DNA of 64,000 nt from Variovorax sp. OV329. GTDB lineage: Bacteria > Pseudomonadota > Gammaproteobacteria > Burkholderiales > Burkholderiaceae_C. This document shows, one piece after another, positions 43,089 to 52,684 of the stretch. The notes below the pieces were generated by a model that ran no database searches, was not told the origin of the DNA, and was given only the letters and a program-made list of their open reading frames with translations. The stretch is taken from the NCBI RefSeq assembly GCF_900114785.1, contig NZ_FOUG01000004.1, positions 372,001 to 436,000 on the forward strand, in the 5' to 3' direction. Within the stretch, counting starts at the first letter, position 1; each line of letters starts with the position of its first letter. Both the position numbers and the translations under genes were made by a program.

Positions 43089-44165
43089 ATGAGCAGCACT
43101 GCCAGCCTGCAGAAGAAGAGTCCGGCCCACAGCAGCGACGAGCGCGCCGCCTACTACGAGCGCATCCGCCCGCTGAACCTTGCACCGCTGTGGGAGTCGC
43201 TGCACGCCCTTGTGCCGCGCGAGCCGCAGACGCCTTGCGTACCCGCTTTGTGGCGCTACGACGAGGTCGTCAAGCCGCTGCTGATGCAGTCGGCCGATCT
43301 CATCACAGCGGAAGAGGCGGTGCGCCGCGTGCTGGTGCTGGAGAACCCGGCGCTGCCCGGCCGCGCCAGCATCACGCAGTCGCTCTACGCGGGCCTGCAG
43401 CTGATCATGCCGGGCGAGGTGGCGCCTTCGCACCGCCACGTGCAGTCGGCGCTGCGCTTCATCGTGGACGGCCGCGGCGCCTACACCACGGTGGAAGGCG
43501 AGCGCACCACCATGTCCCCCGGCGACTTCATCATCACGCCCTCCTGGGCCTGGCACGACCACGGCAACGAGGGCATCGAGGGCGTGAGCGAACCGGTGGT
43601 GTGGCTGGACGGCCTGGACATCCCCATGCTGCGCTTCTTCGATGCCGGCTTCGCCGAGAACGACGAGAAGCGGGTGCAGACCGTGGCCCGCCCCGAGGGC
43701 AACAGCTTCGCCCGCTTCGGCCACAACATGGTGCCGGTGCGGCATGACCACGGCACGCCCACCTCGCCCATCTTCAGCTACCCCTATGCCCGCAGCCGCG
43801 AGGCGCTGGCGGCGCTGCAGCGGCAGGAGGCGCCCGATGCGTGGACCGGCCACAAGCTGCGCTACACCAACCCGCTGACCGGCGGCGCACCCATGCCCAC
43901 CATCGCCACCTTCCTGCAGCTGCTGCCCAAGGGCTTCGCGGGCAAGGTGCATCGCGGCACGGACGGCAGCGTCTACAGCGTGGTCGAAGGCCGCGGCACC
44001 GCGCACATCGGCGGCGAGGCCTTCGAGTTCGGTCCGCGCGACACCTTCGTCGTGCCCTCGTGGGCGCCGCTGCGCCTGGATGCGAGCGAGGACGCGGTGC
44101 TGTTCAGCTTCTCCGACCGGCCCGTGCAGCAGGCCATGGGCGTGCTGCGCGAAGCCTTTCTCTGA
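43089..44165 (+). CDS. gentisate 1,2-dioxygenase
   Basis: A bicupin Fe(II) ring-cleavage enzyme of 358 residues that converts gentisate to maleylpyruvate. Cupin one has [20 protein letters not shown] with the metal histidines and [14 protein letters not shown]; the second, degenerate cupin has [15 protein letters not shown] and [11 protein letters not shown]. The N-terminus [20 protein letters not shown] is characteristic. AAGGAGA precedes the start. First gene of the gentisate operon. Confidence 0.95.
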   Translation: MSSTASLQKKSPAHSSDERAAYYERIRPLNLAPLWESLHALVPREPQTPCVPALWRYDEVVKPLLMQSADLITAEEAVRRVLVLENPALPGRASITQSLYAGLQLIMPGEVAPSHRHVQSALRFIVDGRGAYTTVEGERTTMSPGDFIITPSWAWHDHGNEGIEGVSEPVVWLDGLDIPMLRFFDAGFAENDEKRVQTVARPEGNSFARFGHNMVPVRHDHGTPTSPIFSYPYARSREALAALQRQEAPDAWTGHKLRYTNPLTGGAPMPTIATFLQLLPKGFAGKVHRGTDGSVYSVVEGRGTAHIGGEAFEFGPRDTFVVPSWAPLRLDASEDAVLFSFSDRPVQQAMGVLREAFL

Positions 44166-44218
44166 ATTCCTTTTGACCCCGATGAGCCGCGGCTGAACAA
44201 GCGCGGCAGGAGACTTCC

Positions 44219-44923
44219 ATGGCCTATGTCGTCGACCCGCCGAAAGTGGTGGGCCTTCCCGTGGTCGGCAGTGCCGACCAGTTCCCGGTGCGCCGCGTGT
44301 ACTGCGTGGGCCGCAACTATGCGGCGCATGCCCGCGAGATGGGCTTCGACCCCGACCGCGAGCCGCCGTTCTTCTTCTGCAAGCCCAATGACGATGCATC
44401 CGTCGTGCCGGTGGCTGCGGGCGAGACGGCCACCATTCCCTACCCGGGCCTGACCAGCAACTACCACTTCGAGGCCGAGCTGGTGGTGGCCATCGGCAAG
44501 GGCGGCAAGGACATCGCCGCCGAGGCCGCGGCCAATCACATCTACGGCTATGCCGTGGGCCTGGACATGACCCGCCGCGACCTGCAGATCAAGATGCGCG
44601 AGCAGGGCCGGCCGTGGGAGATCGGCAAGGCCTTCGACCATTCCGCGCCCATCGGCCCGGTGCGCCGCCGCGCCGACATCGGCGAGCTGAACCACGGCGC
44701 CATCACGCTGGCCGTGGACGGGCAGACGAAGCAGAAGAGCGACATCACGCACCTGATCTGGTCGGTCGACGAAGTCATCGCCAACCTGTCGACCCTGTTC
44801 GAGCTGCAGCCCGGCGACCTGATCTTCACCGGCACGCCCGAAGGCGTGGGCGCGGTGCAGCGCGGCCAGCAGATCGAGGTGCGCGTGGACGGCCTCGACG
44901 CGCTGTCCGTGCGCATCGCCTGA
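44219..44923 (+). CDS. fumarylpyruvate hydrolase (FAH family)
   Basis: 234 residues, single FAH domain: RRVYCVGRNYAAHAREMGF, FFFCKPNDDASVV, YHFEAELVVAIGKGGKDI (metal Glu residues) and IFTGTPEGVGAV. It would split fumarylpyruvate to fumarate and pyruvate, like NagK. A glutathione-dependent maleylpyruvate isomerase, needed between it and gentisate dioxygenase, is absent from the operon, so some members' direct maleylpyruvate hydrolysis is an alternative. Confidence 0.93.
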   Translation: MAYVVDPPKVVGLPVVGSADQFPVRRVYCVGRNYAAHAREMGFDPDREPPFFFCKPNDDASVVPVAAGETATIPYPGLTSNYHFEAELVVAIGKGGKDIAAEAAANHIYGYAVGLDMTRRDLQIKMREQGRPWEIGKAFDHSAPIGPVRRRADIGELNHGAITLAVDGQTKQKSDITHLIWSVDEVIANLSTLFELQPGDLIFTGTPEGVGAVQRGQQIEVRVDGLDALSVRIA

Positions 44924-44940
44924 AGCAAGGGAGCAAGGCC

Positions 44941-46170
44941 ATGAACACGCCTTCCTCATCGACTTCCGTCCTGCTGGTGGGCGGCGGCATCGGCGGCCTG
45001 GCCTCGGCCCTGGCGCTGGCGCGCCTGGGCATCCAGGTCGAGCTGCTGGAGCAGAGCGCCCACATCGGCGAGATCGGCGCCGGCCTGCAGCTGGGCCCCA
45101 ATGCCTTCGCAGCGCTGGACGCACTGGGCGTGGGCGAGGCGGTGCGCAGCAAGGCGGTGTTCACCGAGCGCTTGGTGATGATGGACGCGGTGGACTGCAG
45201 CGAGGTCGCCTCGGTCGAGGTGGGCGAGGAATTCCGCCAGCGCTTCGCCAACCCCTATGCGGTGAGCCATCGCGCCGACCTGCACGGCGCCATCTTCGAT
45301 GCGGTGAAGCAGCATCCGCTGATCCGCTTCCACACCTCCGCCGCCGTCGAGCACCTGGAGATCGGCGAGGACGGCGTGCTGGCCGTGACCCGCGACGGCC
45401 GCCAGTTCCGTGCGCAGGCCGTGGTGGGCTGCGACGGCGTGAAGTCGGTGGTGCGCGCGGAGTTGCTGGGCGATGCGCCGCGCGTCTCGGGCCACGTGGT
45501 GTATCGCGCCGTCGTGCCGGCCGAGCAGATGCCTGCCGACCTGCGCTGGAACGCGCCGGTGGTCTGGGCCGGCCCCAACTGCCACCTGGTGCACTACCCG
45601 CTGCGCGGTGGCGAGCAGTACAACCTGGTCGTCACCTTCCACAGCCGCGACAAGGAAGAGTGGGGCGTGAGCGAGGGCAGCCAGGAAGAGGTGCTCTCGT
45701 ACTTCGAGGGCATCCACGAGTGCCCGCGCCAGCTGCTGAGCCTGCCCACTTCTTGGCGCCGCTGGAGCACCGCCGACCGCGACCCGGTCGAGCAGTGGGG
45801 CCGCGGCCCCGCCACGCTGCTGGGCGATGCGGCCCATCCGATGATGCAGTACCTGGCGCAGGGTGCCTGCATGGCGCTGGAAGACGCGGTGACGCTGGGC
45901 GAGGCGATCGGGCGATGCCGCCGCGAGGACGGCAGCCACGACCTGCCGCGTGCCTTCCGCCTGTACGAGTCGGCCCGCGTGGCGCGCACGGCCCGCGTGG
46001 TGCTGTCGGTGCGCGAGATGGGGCGCATCTACCACGCCAAGGGCGTGGAGCGCCTGGTGCGCAACAGCCTGTGGCCGGGCCGCTCGCAGCAGCGCTTCTA
46101 CGATGCGGTGGAATGGCTCTACGCCTGGCGCCCCGAACATTGCCTGGACGACGCGCGCGCCCCGGCCTGA
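44941..46170 (+). CDS. 3-hydroxybenzoate 6-monooxygenase
   Basis: 409 residues, a single-component FAD hydroxylase of the salicylate/3-hydroxybenzoate 6-hydroxylase type. FAD motifs: LLVGGGIGGLASALALARLG and TLLGDAAHPMMQYLAQGACM with the LEDAVTLG helix. Between gentisate dioxygenase/fumarylpyruvate hydrolase and two carboxylate receptors, para-hydroxylation of 3-hydroxybenzoate to gentisate is the best assignment. Salicylate 5-hydroxylases are multicomponent and do not fit. Starts 17 bases after the hydrolase gene. Confidence 0.92.
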   Translation: MNTPSSSTSVLLVGGGIGGLASALALARLGIQVELLEQSAHIGEIGAGLQLGPNAFAALDALGVGEAVRSKAVFTERLVMMDAVDCSEVASVEVGEEFRQRFANPYAVSHRADLHGAIFDAVKQHPLIRFHTSAAVEHLEIGEDGVLAVTRDGRQFRAQAVVGCDGVKSVVRAELLGDAPRVSGHVVYRAVVPAEQMPADLRWNAPVVWAGPNCHLVHYPLRGGEQYNLVVTFHSRDKEEWGVSEGSQEEVLSYFEGIHECPRQLLSLPTSWRRWSTADRDPVEQWGRGPATLLGDAAHPMMQYLAQGACMALEDAVTLGEAIGRCRREDGSHDLPRAFRLYESARVARTARVVLSVREMGRIYHAKGVERLVRNSLWPGRSQQRFYDAVEWLYAWRPEHCLDDARAPA

Positions 46171-46210
46171 ACACCCATCCAAACCGAAGAGAAAGACGGA
46201 GACAAAGACC

Positions 46211-47188
46211 ATGAACGCATGCCATCTCGCCGCCGGCCTTGCTGCCGCGCTGTCCCTGGGCACCGCCTGGGCGCAAAGCCCCGCCGCCTACCCGACCCGG
46301 CCGGTGACCATCGTCACGCCCTTCGCAGCGGGCAGCGGGCCGGACGCCGTGCTGCGCCTGGTCAGCGACAAGCTGGGCAAGCTGTGGGGCCAGACGGTCA
46401 CCATCGACAACAAGCCGGGTGGCGGCGGCTTCATCGCCATCGACCAGGCCAGGAGAGCGGCGCCCGACGGCTACGTCCTGCTGCAGCTGGACAGCGAGCA
46501 CGTGGCCGCGCTGCCGCACCTGTACAAGTCGAAGAACTTCAAGACCCTGGACCACTTCGACCCGGTCGCCTCGCTCTTTCGCACGCCCTTCTTCGTGGCG
46601 GTGAGCAGCCAGTCGAAGTGGAACAACATGAGCGACCTGATCGCCGCCGCCAAGGCCAGGCCGGGGCAGGTGAGCTACGGCTCCTGGGGCGTGGGGAGCC
46701 CGGGCCACCTGGGCGGGCAACAGCTGGACGCGCTGTCCGGCCTGCAGATGAACCACATCCCCTACCGCGAGGTCTCGCAACTCTACGCCCACGTGGGCAC
46801 GGGCGAGGTGGACTGGGCCTTTGCCAGCATTCCTTCCAGCCAGGGCATCTACAAGGCGGGCAAGCTGAAGTACCTGGCGGTGGCCGCGGCCAAGCGCGTG
46901 CCGCAGATGCCCGACGTGCCCACCATGGCGGAGGCCGGCGGTCCTGCGGCGCTGGAAGTGAATTCCTTCGTGTCGCTATTGACCCCCAAGGGCGTGCCGG
47001 CCGCGATCAAGGCGAAAATCAACGCCGATGTCGCCAAGGTGATCGCCGACCCGGAGATCCGCGCCCGCTTCGATACCTTCGCGTTCGAACCGCTGGCCTG
47101 GTCGCCCGATGAGATCACTCGCAACGCCGAAGCCAAGTCCAGGATCTATGGCGAGCTGGTGCAGCGGGGCAACATCAGCCTTGACTGA
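46211..47188 (+). CDS. Bug family (TctC-type) solute-binding protein
   Basis: 325 residues with signal peptide (LAAGLAAALSLGTAWAQ). Bug motifs: VTPFAAGSGPDAVLRLV, IDNKPGGGGFIAI and GSWGVGSPGHLGGQQ. It probably presents 3-hydroxybenzoate or a related acid to an uptake system encoded elsewhere, because it sits in the gentisate operon 40 bases after the hydroxylase gene. A second Bug gene follows 22 bases later with only distant resemblance, so the pair may bind different acids. Confidence 0.92.
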   Translation: MNACHLAAGLAAALSLGTAWAQSPAAYPTRPVTIVTPFAAGSGPDAVLRLVSDKLGKLWGQTVTIDNKPGGGGFIAIDQARRAAPDGYVLLQLDSEHVAALPHLYKSKNFKTLDHFDPVASLFRTPFFVAVSSQSKWNNMSDLIAAAKARPGQVSYGSWGVGSPGHLGGQQLDALSGLQMNHIPYREVSQLYAHVGTGEVDWAFASIPSSQGIYKAGKLKYLAVAAAKRVPQMPDVPTMAEAGGPAALEVNSFVSLLTPKGVPAAIKAKINADVAKVIADPEIRARFDTFAFEPLAWSPDEITRNAEAKSRIYGELVQRGNISLD

Positions 47189-47210
47189 TTCCATTACCAA
47201 CTACCACCAC

Positions 47211-48200
47211 ATGCGAACCAACAAGACCAAGAGAGCCCTTCTTCTTTCCGCCCTCGGCCTGGCCGCCGGCACCCTGGTGCCCGCGACCGGTGCCTTCGCG
47301 CAGCAGGCGGCCTGGCCGACCAAGCCTTTGCGCATCCTGGTGGGCTTCCCGGGCGGCTCCACGCCCGACATCGCGGCCCGCACCATCGCCGAGCCGCTGT
47401 CCAGGGCGCTGGGGCAGCCGGTGGTCATCGACAACAAGCCGGGTGCCTCGGGCAACATCGCGGCCGACACGGTGGCCAAGGCCACCGACGATCACACGCT
47501 GGGCGTGGTCATCAACGGCAACCTGACCTCGTCGAAGATGCTCTACCCCAACCTGCCCTACGACCCGGCCAAGGACTTCACCTACCTGTCGCTCCTGACC
47601 ACCGCGCCGCTGATCCTGGTGACGCCGGCCAACGAGCCCTCGGGCGCCGCCTTCCTCGACGCGGCGAAGAAGGCTGGCGACAAGTGGAACTATGGCTCGG
47701 TGGGCGTGGGCTCGGTGGGCCACCTGGGCATGGAGCAGCTGCAGGGCCGCGTGAGCGGCATGGCCTCGCAGCACATCCCCTACCAGGGCAATCCGCAGGT
47801 GGTCACCGCCATGATCGGCGGCCAGGTGCAGATGGCGCTGATCCCGCCGGGCGTGGCCATGCCGCAGATCAAGGCCGGCAAGCTCAAGGCCGTGGGCCTG
47901 ACCAGCGGCCGCAGCACGCTGGTGCCCGAGATCCCCTCGCTGGGCGACGTGGGCGTGAAGGACTTCAACCTGGAGGTGTGGACCGCGCTGCTGGGCCCGG
48001 CCAATCTCTCGAAGGCCGCGCAGGACCGCATCGCCAAGGAGCTGGCCATCATCATGAAGGACCCTGCCGTGCGCCAGCGCCTCTTCGACCAGGGCTGGCA
48101 GGCGGTGGGCACCTCGCCCGAGGGCATGCGCACGCGCGTGAAGGAGGAGTCGGCCATCATGTCCAGGATCATCTCCACCAAGGGCATCAAGCTGCAGTAA
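47211..48200 (+). CDS. Bug family (TctC-type) solute-binding protein
   Basis: 329 residues with a basic signal peptide (TKRALLLSALGLAAGTLVPA region, ending AFAQ). Bug motifs: VGFPGGSTPDIAARTIAE, IDNKPGASGNIAADTVAK and YGSVGVGSVGHLGMEQ. Last gene of the gentisate operon as judged from the strong terminator that follows. Substrate not determined. Confidence 0.92.
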   Translation: MRTNKTKRALLLSALGLAAGTLVPATGAFAQQAAWPTKPLRILVGFPGGSTPDIAARTIAEPLSRALGQPVVIDNKPGASGNIAADTVAKATDDHTLGVVINGNLTSSKMLYPNLPYDPAKDFTYLSLLTTAPLILVTPANEPSGAAFLDAAKKAGDKWNYGSVGVGSVGHLGMEQLQGRVSGMASQHIPYQGNPQVVTAMIGGQVQMALIPPGVAMPQIKAGKLKAVGLTSGRSTLVPEIPSLGDVGVKDFNLEVWTALLGPANLSKAAQDRIAKELAIIMKDPAVRQRLFDQGWQAVGTSPEGMRTRVKEESAIMSRIISTKGIKLQ

Positions 48201-48212
48201 GCCTGCCCTCGC

Positions 48213-48249
48213 GCCGCCGGTCTTCGCGGGCCGGCGGCTTTTCTTTTTT
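48213..48249 (+). terminator. intrinsic terminator of the gentisate operon
   Basis: GCCGCCGG pairs with CCGGCGGC around a 10-base loop and is followed by TTTTCTTTTTT. It separates the operon from the next FAD oxidoreductase gene. Confidence 0.9.
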
Positions 48250-48259
48250 CGTTTCACGG

Positions 48260-49636
48260 ATGAAAGCGTTCCAGAACATGAGTGAGCAACTGATCGAGCC
48301 AGCCCGCCCCTTGCCGGTGTTCGGTGAATTCGACGTGGTGGTCATCGGCGGCGGGCCGGCGGGCATCGCGGCCGCGCTGAGCGCCGCGCGCCACGGTGCG
48401 CGCACGCTGCTGGTGGAGCGCTACGGCTTCCTGGGCGGCATGGGCACGGCCGGCGGCGTGACCAACTTCGCCGGCCTGTACGGCCGCGTGAAGGGCGAGA
48501 TGCGCCAGGTGGTTCATGGCGTGGTCGACGAACTGCTCGAGCGGCTCGAAGCGGCCGGCGGCCTCAACAAGCCGCAGGACGGCATGGGCGGGCGCATCCG
48601 CGTGCGCTCCTACGACATCTCGGCGTACAAGTGCGCCGTTGATCCGCTGCTGATCGAGAGCGGCGTGCACCTGCTCTTCCACGCCTGGGCTGCGTCGGTG
48701 ATCCGCGAAGGCTCGCGCATCAGCGCGCTGGTGGTGGAGACCAAGTCGGGCCGCCAGGCGATCCGCGCCAATGCCGTCATCGACTGCTCGGGCGACGCCG
48801 ACGTGGCCGCCTTCGCCGGCGTGCCCTTCGAAGTGGGCGACGGCCAGGGCAGCGGCCTCTTTCCCACCACCATGTTCCGCGTCGGCCAGGTGGACGCGCC
48901 GCGCGCCCTGGCGGCGGTGGGCGAGTTCAAGGCCATCAACGACCTCATGGACCGCGCGCGCCAGGAACGTCCCGGCGCGTACGACTTCCCCCGGGAAGGC
49001 GCCATCCTGCGGCCGCAGATCGACCCGCGCGAATGGCGCGCCAACGTCACGCAGATCCGCAACGCCAAGGGCGGCGCGATGAACGGTGTGGACGCGCAGG
49101 AACTGAGCGACGGCGAGATCGAGGGCCGGCGCCAGATCCGCGAGTACTTCCGCTTCCTCAAGGCCGAGGTGCCGGGCTTCGAGCAATCCTCCATCGTGGA
49201 CATCGCGCCGCAGGTGGGCATCCGCGAGACGCGGCGCATCCACGGCCTGTATGCGCTGACGGGCGAGGACATCCTGTCTTCCGCCCGCTTCGACGACCGC
49301 ATCGGCGTCAACGCCTGGCCGATGGAGCTGCATGCCGACGGCCGCATCGACTGGGGTTTCCCGCGCGATGCGGACAATGCCATCAACGAACTGCCCTGGC
49401 GCATGCTCGTGCCGCAAGCCGTGGACAACCTGCTGGTGGCCGGCCGCTGCGCCTCGATGACGCACGAAGGCCAATCGGCCGCGCGCGCGAGCGGCGGCTG
49501 CTTCGTGATGGGGCAGGCCGCCGGCACCGCGGCCGCGACGCTGGGCAACGCCCGCTTCGCCAATGTGGACGTGAAGGCATTGCAGAAGACGCTGGTCGCC
49601 GACGGCGTGTGGCTGGGCGAGGCCAGGCCGGACTGA
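48260..49636 (+). CDS. FAD-dependent oxidoreductase (FAD_oxidored family)
   Basis: About 458 residues. The FAD-binding Rossmann motif is VVIGGGPAGIAAALSAARHG, followed by GFLGGMGTAGGVTNFAGLYG, and the C-terminal FAD segment is NLLVAGRCASMTHEGQSAAR. This family contains mainly uncharacterised flavoproteins. Two in-frame ATGs, 48260 and 48278, are possible; neither has a good ribosome site. The gene begins 11 bases after the T-tract of the upstream terminator, so it needs its own promoter or read-through. Confidence 0.85.
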   Translation: MKAFQNMSEQLIEPARPLPVFGEFDVVVIGGGPAGIAAALSAARHGARTLLVERYGFLGGMGTAGGVTNFAGLYGRVKGEMRQVVHGVVDELLERLEAAGGLNKPQDGMGGRIRVRSYDISAYKCAVDPLLIESGVHLLFHAWAASVIREGSRISALVVETKSGRQAIRANAVIDCSGDADVAAFAGVPFEVGDGQGSGLFPTTMFRVGQVDAPRALAAVGEFKAINDLMDRARQERPGAYDFPREGAILRPQIDPREWRANVTQIRNAKGGAMNGVDAQELSDGEIEGRRQIREYFRFLKAEVPGFEQSSIVDIAPQVGIRETRRIHGLYALTGEDILSSARFDDRIGVNAWPMELHADGRIDWGFPRDADNAINELPWRMLVPQAVDNLLVAGRCASMTHEGQSAARASGGCFVMGQAAGTAAATLGNARFANVDVKALQKTLVADGVWLGEARPD

Positions 49637-49734
49637 GTCCAGCGGAGATTTCAGTCCGCGCGGCAGACCTGCGGCATTGACCGTCCGCGTTGCGGGGGGC
49701 AGATTCATTCCCGATCAACAGGGAGAACTGCCGC

Positions 49735-50310
49735 ATGCTCTACGTCTACCGCTATCTGTTTCCGGCCTTGTGGTTCGGCTGGGCCGCCTACTGGTGGGCG
49801 CGCTCGCGCGACGTCAAGGCGACGGTACGCCAGGAGCCGGTCCTTTCCCGGGTCCTGCACATCGGCCCGTTGGCGCTGGCCATGGCGCTGGTGTGGGCGC
49901 CAAGCGTTCCGTGGATTCCAGCGTTGCAGCTGCGCCTGCTCCCGCGTGGCCCCGCGGCCTTCTTCGCGGGCGCTGCGCTCACCTTGGCGGGCCTGCTCTT
50001 CACCGTGTGGGCGCGCGGCTACCTGGGCCGCAACTGGAGCGGTACGGTCACGCTGAAGTCGGATCACGAACTCGTCACCACCGGCCCCTACGCCATCGTG
50101 CGCCATCCGATCTACACGGGACTGCTGCTGGCATTCGTTGGCGGCGCCGTGGGCCGGGGCACGCTGGCCGGCGTGCTGTCGGTGCTGGTCGCCGTGCTGG
50201 CGCTGTGGCGCAAGCTGCGCATGGAAGAGCGCTGGATGCGCGAGCAGTTCGGCGAGACGTACGTGGCCTACAGCCGGCACGTGCCGGCATTGATTCCGTT
50301 CCTTCCCTGA
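49735..50310 (+). CDS. isoprenylcysteine carboxyl methyltransferase-like membrane protein
   Basis: 191 residues with four to five membrane segments, such as YLFPALWFGWAAYWWA near the start and FFAGAALTLAGLLFTVWARG. The C-terminal catalytic region carries VTTGPYAIVRHPIYTGLLL, the SAM-binding signature of the ICMT/PEMT family, and EERWMREQFGETYVAY. Bacterial members methylate unknown small or lipid substrates. GGGAGAA lies before the ATG at 49735; an open frame from 49690 is longer but unsupported. Confidence 0.85.
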   Translation: MLYVYRYLFPALWFGWAAYWWARSRDVKATVRQEPVLSRVLHIGPLALAMALVWAPSVPWIPALQLRLLPRGPAAFFAGAALTLAGLLFTVWARGYLGRNWSGTVTLKSDHELVTTGPYAIVRHPIYTGLLLAFVGGAVGRGTLAGVLSVLVAVLALWRKLRMEERWMREQFGETYVAYSRHVPALIPFLP

Positions 50311-50386
50311 GCCGGTGACTGGGGCGCTCGCTCGTCAAACGCCCGTGCGGTGGCTACCATGGCCGACTCCCCTGGAGCCGAACACC

Positions 50387-51208
50387 ATGAACTCTCCCAG
50401 TGGCGATCGCGTGTTTTCCGGATCCATTGCGCAGCTGTACGAGCAGTACATGGTCCCCATGATCTTCGAGCCCTATGCCATCGACCTGGCCGGGCGGGTC
50501 GCTGCGGTGCAGCCGTCTTCGGTGCTGGAGATCGCAGCGGGAACAGGTGCGGTCACACGTCATCTTGCGAACCGGCTCCCCGCGGACGTCCCCATCACGG
50601 CGACCGACCTCAACCAGGCCATGATCGACCATGCCGCGGGCATCGGCACCAGCCGCCCGGTGACGTGGCGCCAGGCCGACGCCATGCGCCTGCCCTTGGA
50701 GGACGGCAGCTTCGATGCCGTGGTGTGCCAGTTCGGCAGCATGTTCTTTCCGGACCGCGTGGCGGGCTATGCCGAGGCGAGGCGGGTGCTGCGTGAAGGC
50801 GGGACGCTGCTGTTCAATGTCTGGGACCGGATCGAGGACAACGAATTCGCCGACGTCGTGACCCAGGCCATGGCGCGCTTGTTCCCGGACGACCCACCGC
50901 GCTTTCTCGCGCGGCTGCCGCACGGCTACCACGACAGGGCCGCCATCACGGACGATCTGCTTCGCGCCGGATTCGCCGGAGCCAACCGGATCGACACGCT
51001 TGCGATGCAGAGTCGGGCCGACTCGGCCCGCACCGTGGCGATCGCCTACGTCCAGGGCACGCCGCTTCGCAACGAGATCGAGGCACGCGACGCCAGCCGC
51101 CTGGACGAGGCCACGGGGGCCGCCACTGCAGCCCTCGAGCAGCGCTACGGCATAGGCCCGGTCAGCGCGAGGATCCAGGCCCACGTGATCGTCGCGCCGC
51201 GCGGCTGA
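50387..51208 (+). CDS. class I SAM-dependent methyltransferase
   Basis: 273 residues. The SAM-binding glycine loop is SVLEIAAGTGAVTRHLA, followed by ITATDLNQAM (acidic ribose-binding Asp), DAMRLPLEDGSFDAVVCQFG and ARRVLREGGTLLFNVWDR. It belongs to the UbiE/ArsM-like group; the substrate is unknown. The frame is open from 50315, but MNSPSGDRVF at 50387 is the likely start, with TGGAG a few bases ahead. Confidence 0.88.
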   Translation: MNSPSGDRVFSGSIAQLYEQYMVPMIFEPYAIDLAGRVAAVQPSSVLEIAAGTGAVTRHLANRLPADVPITATDLNQAMIDHAAGIGTSRPVTWRQADAMRLPLEDGSFDAVVCQFGSMFFPDRVAGYAEARRVLREGGTLLFNVWDRIEDNEFADVVTQAMARLFPDDPPRFLARLPHGYHDRAAITDDLLRAGFAGANRIDTLAMQSRADSARTVAIAYVQGTPLRNEIEARDASRLDEATGAATAALEQRYGIGPVSARIQAHVIVAPRG

Positions 51209-51381
51209 TCCAGGGCCGGAAAAACGCACGCAGGTCAACGCCGGAGCCTGCAAGCGCGCCATTCGTCTTTTCCGAGTAATCCCAAAGTTCGCTTAGTGCA
51301 AGCGCGCAACGCCACTGCATTTCCAAGTAACAGGACGTGTGTTGAAATCGCTGCCCCGCTTCCGATGGAGCATGAGCAACG

Positions 51382-52038
51382 ATGGGCAGAAAGCTGGCGC
51401 TTCTCGTCTGTGCGACGGCGCTGATTGGCGGTTGTGCCACCCCGCCGGCCACCACGCCGGGCACGGGGTCGGGCGCGGCCTACCTGCCGCTGGTCGACAT
51501 GCAGGGCGTGGACCCGCACGCGCTCGCTGCCGACGTCGCGGCCTGCCGCGACACGGCTTCCAGCGTGCAGGTGATTCCCATCAAGGGCGAAAGCAGCGAT
51601 GTCACGGACGCCCTGGTGCTCGGCGTCGGGCTGGTGGTGCCCTTCGGCTTCGTCGGCATGGCGGTGATCTCCGGCATCGCCTCGGGCATCGTCGACCCGA
51701 ACAGGCCGCGCCTGGCCGATGACCCGCTGCAGCAGAAGACCCTGGTCAACTGCATGGCCCGCAAGGGCTACCGCAACCTCGACCCCAACGTGAGCGTGGC
51801 CTACGCGGCCCGCCTGGCCGAGCCCGTGGCTGCGCCGCGCAACGGCCGCGACACCTACATGGCCGAGAGCTTTGCCAAGGCGAACATGTGCGAGGGATCG
51901 GTGCGCACCGTGCTGGAAGGCAAGGGCCCGGGCTTCGAGCGATACAGCGTGGCCTGCGGCAACGGCAAGCGCTTCATGCTGCGCTGCGAATTCGGCAACT
52001 GTGCGCCTGAATCGCTGGCGGTGGCTTCCGGCGAATGA
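51382..52038 (+). CDS. predicted lipoprotein of unknown function
   Basis: 218 residues. A signal peptide ends in a lipobox (ALIGGC) near residue 18, so the protein is lipid-anchored. The central part has a Gly/Val-rich hydrophobic segment (GVGLVVPFGFVGMAVISGIA) resembling glycine-zipper proteins. The C-terminal third has paired cysteines (MCEGS...VACGN...LRCEFGNCAP). No enzyme motif is seen. The 173 bases upstream hold no other gene that I recognise. Confidence 0.78.
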   Translation: MGRKLALLVCATALIGGCATPPATTPGTGSGAAYLPLVDMQGVDPHALAADVAACRDTASSVQVIPIKGESSDVTDALVLGVGLVVPFGFVGMAVISGIASGIVDPNRPRLADDPLQQKTLVNCMARKGYRNLDPNVSVAYAARLAEPVAAPRNGRDTYMAESFAKANMCEGSVRTVLEGKGPGFERYSVACGNGKRFMLRCEFGNCAPESLAVASGE

Positions 52039-52054
52039 CGCAGGACGGGGCGCT

Positions 52055-52498
52055 TCAGCGGCCGCCGGTGCCGGTCCAGTTGGCGGCCTCCGTGGGCGCC
52101 ATGAGTTCTTCCAGCCGCTCGCGAGGCAACGCGGCTTCCGGCGTCATCGCCAGCTGCTGAAAGCACTCGCCCACCTCTCTTCGCACATGCGGCGGCAGCC
52201 GCATCAGCGCACTGGCCAGCGCTTCGAGCTGGTCGGAGACGGTGGGCCGTGCGCCGTCGTGGCCCAGAGCCGGGTGAAGCAGCTTCCACGGCACCACGCC
52301 GAAGACTTCGGCCAAGGCTTCCAGGTGGGCGAGGGTGGGATTGCCTGCGCCGCCGGCATAGCGGCCGATGCTGGTGCGGCCGATGCTCAGGTTCTTGGCG
52401 TCGGCCGCGCGTTCCACCGCCAGTGCGGTCGCAGGGCCCTTTTCGCGCATCAGGCGATTGAGGTTCGAAGAGAAGGTTTGGAGCGATCGATGTGTCAT
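52055..52498 (-). CDS. XRE-type helix-turn-helix protein
   Basis: 147 residues. The N-terminal half is a lambda-repressor-like helix-turn-helix: SNLNRLMREKGPATALAVER, KNLSIGRTSIGRYAGGAGNP, LAHLEALAEVFGVVPWKLLH. The C-terminal part is helical without a known effector fold. It resembles phage or chromosomal Cro/CI-type regulators, but no phage genes surround it. The start MTHRSLQT fits the family; open frame up to 52594 is not used. The 186 bases between it and the next IclR gene appear empty. Confidence 0.82.
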   Translation of the reverse strand: MTHRSLQTFSSNLNRLMREKGPATALAVERAADAKNLSIGRTSIGRYAGGAGNPTLAHLEALAEVFGVVPWKLLHPALGHDGARPTVSDQLEALASALMRLPPHVRREVGECFQQLAMTPEAALPRERLEELMAPTEAANWTGTGGR

Positions 52499-52684
52499 GT
52501 CCCGTCGACGAGCCGCATGGCGATTTCGCCGTCGTCTCTCGCAAGCATTCCATGGCGGCAAGCATCCGGCGGGTAGGAAAGCTTCCCGGCGCATTGGAAG
52601 AAGGCACCGCCAATCCGGGCGCCTTCACACGATGGTTTTCAACCCGAATCGAACGGGTCCACGTTGCGTCGAGTAGCGCCCCGG

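Noticed and set aside
52055..52498. XRE regulator as a sign of a prophage or toxin-antitoxin module
   Set aside because: The neighbours are a lipoprotein and an IclR gene; there is no toxin-sized partner or phage gene next to it.
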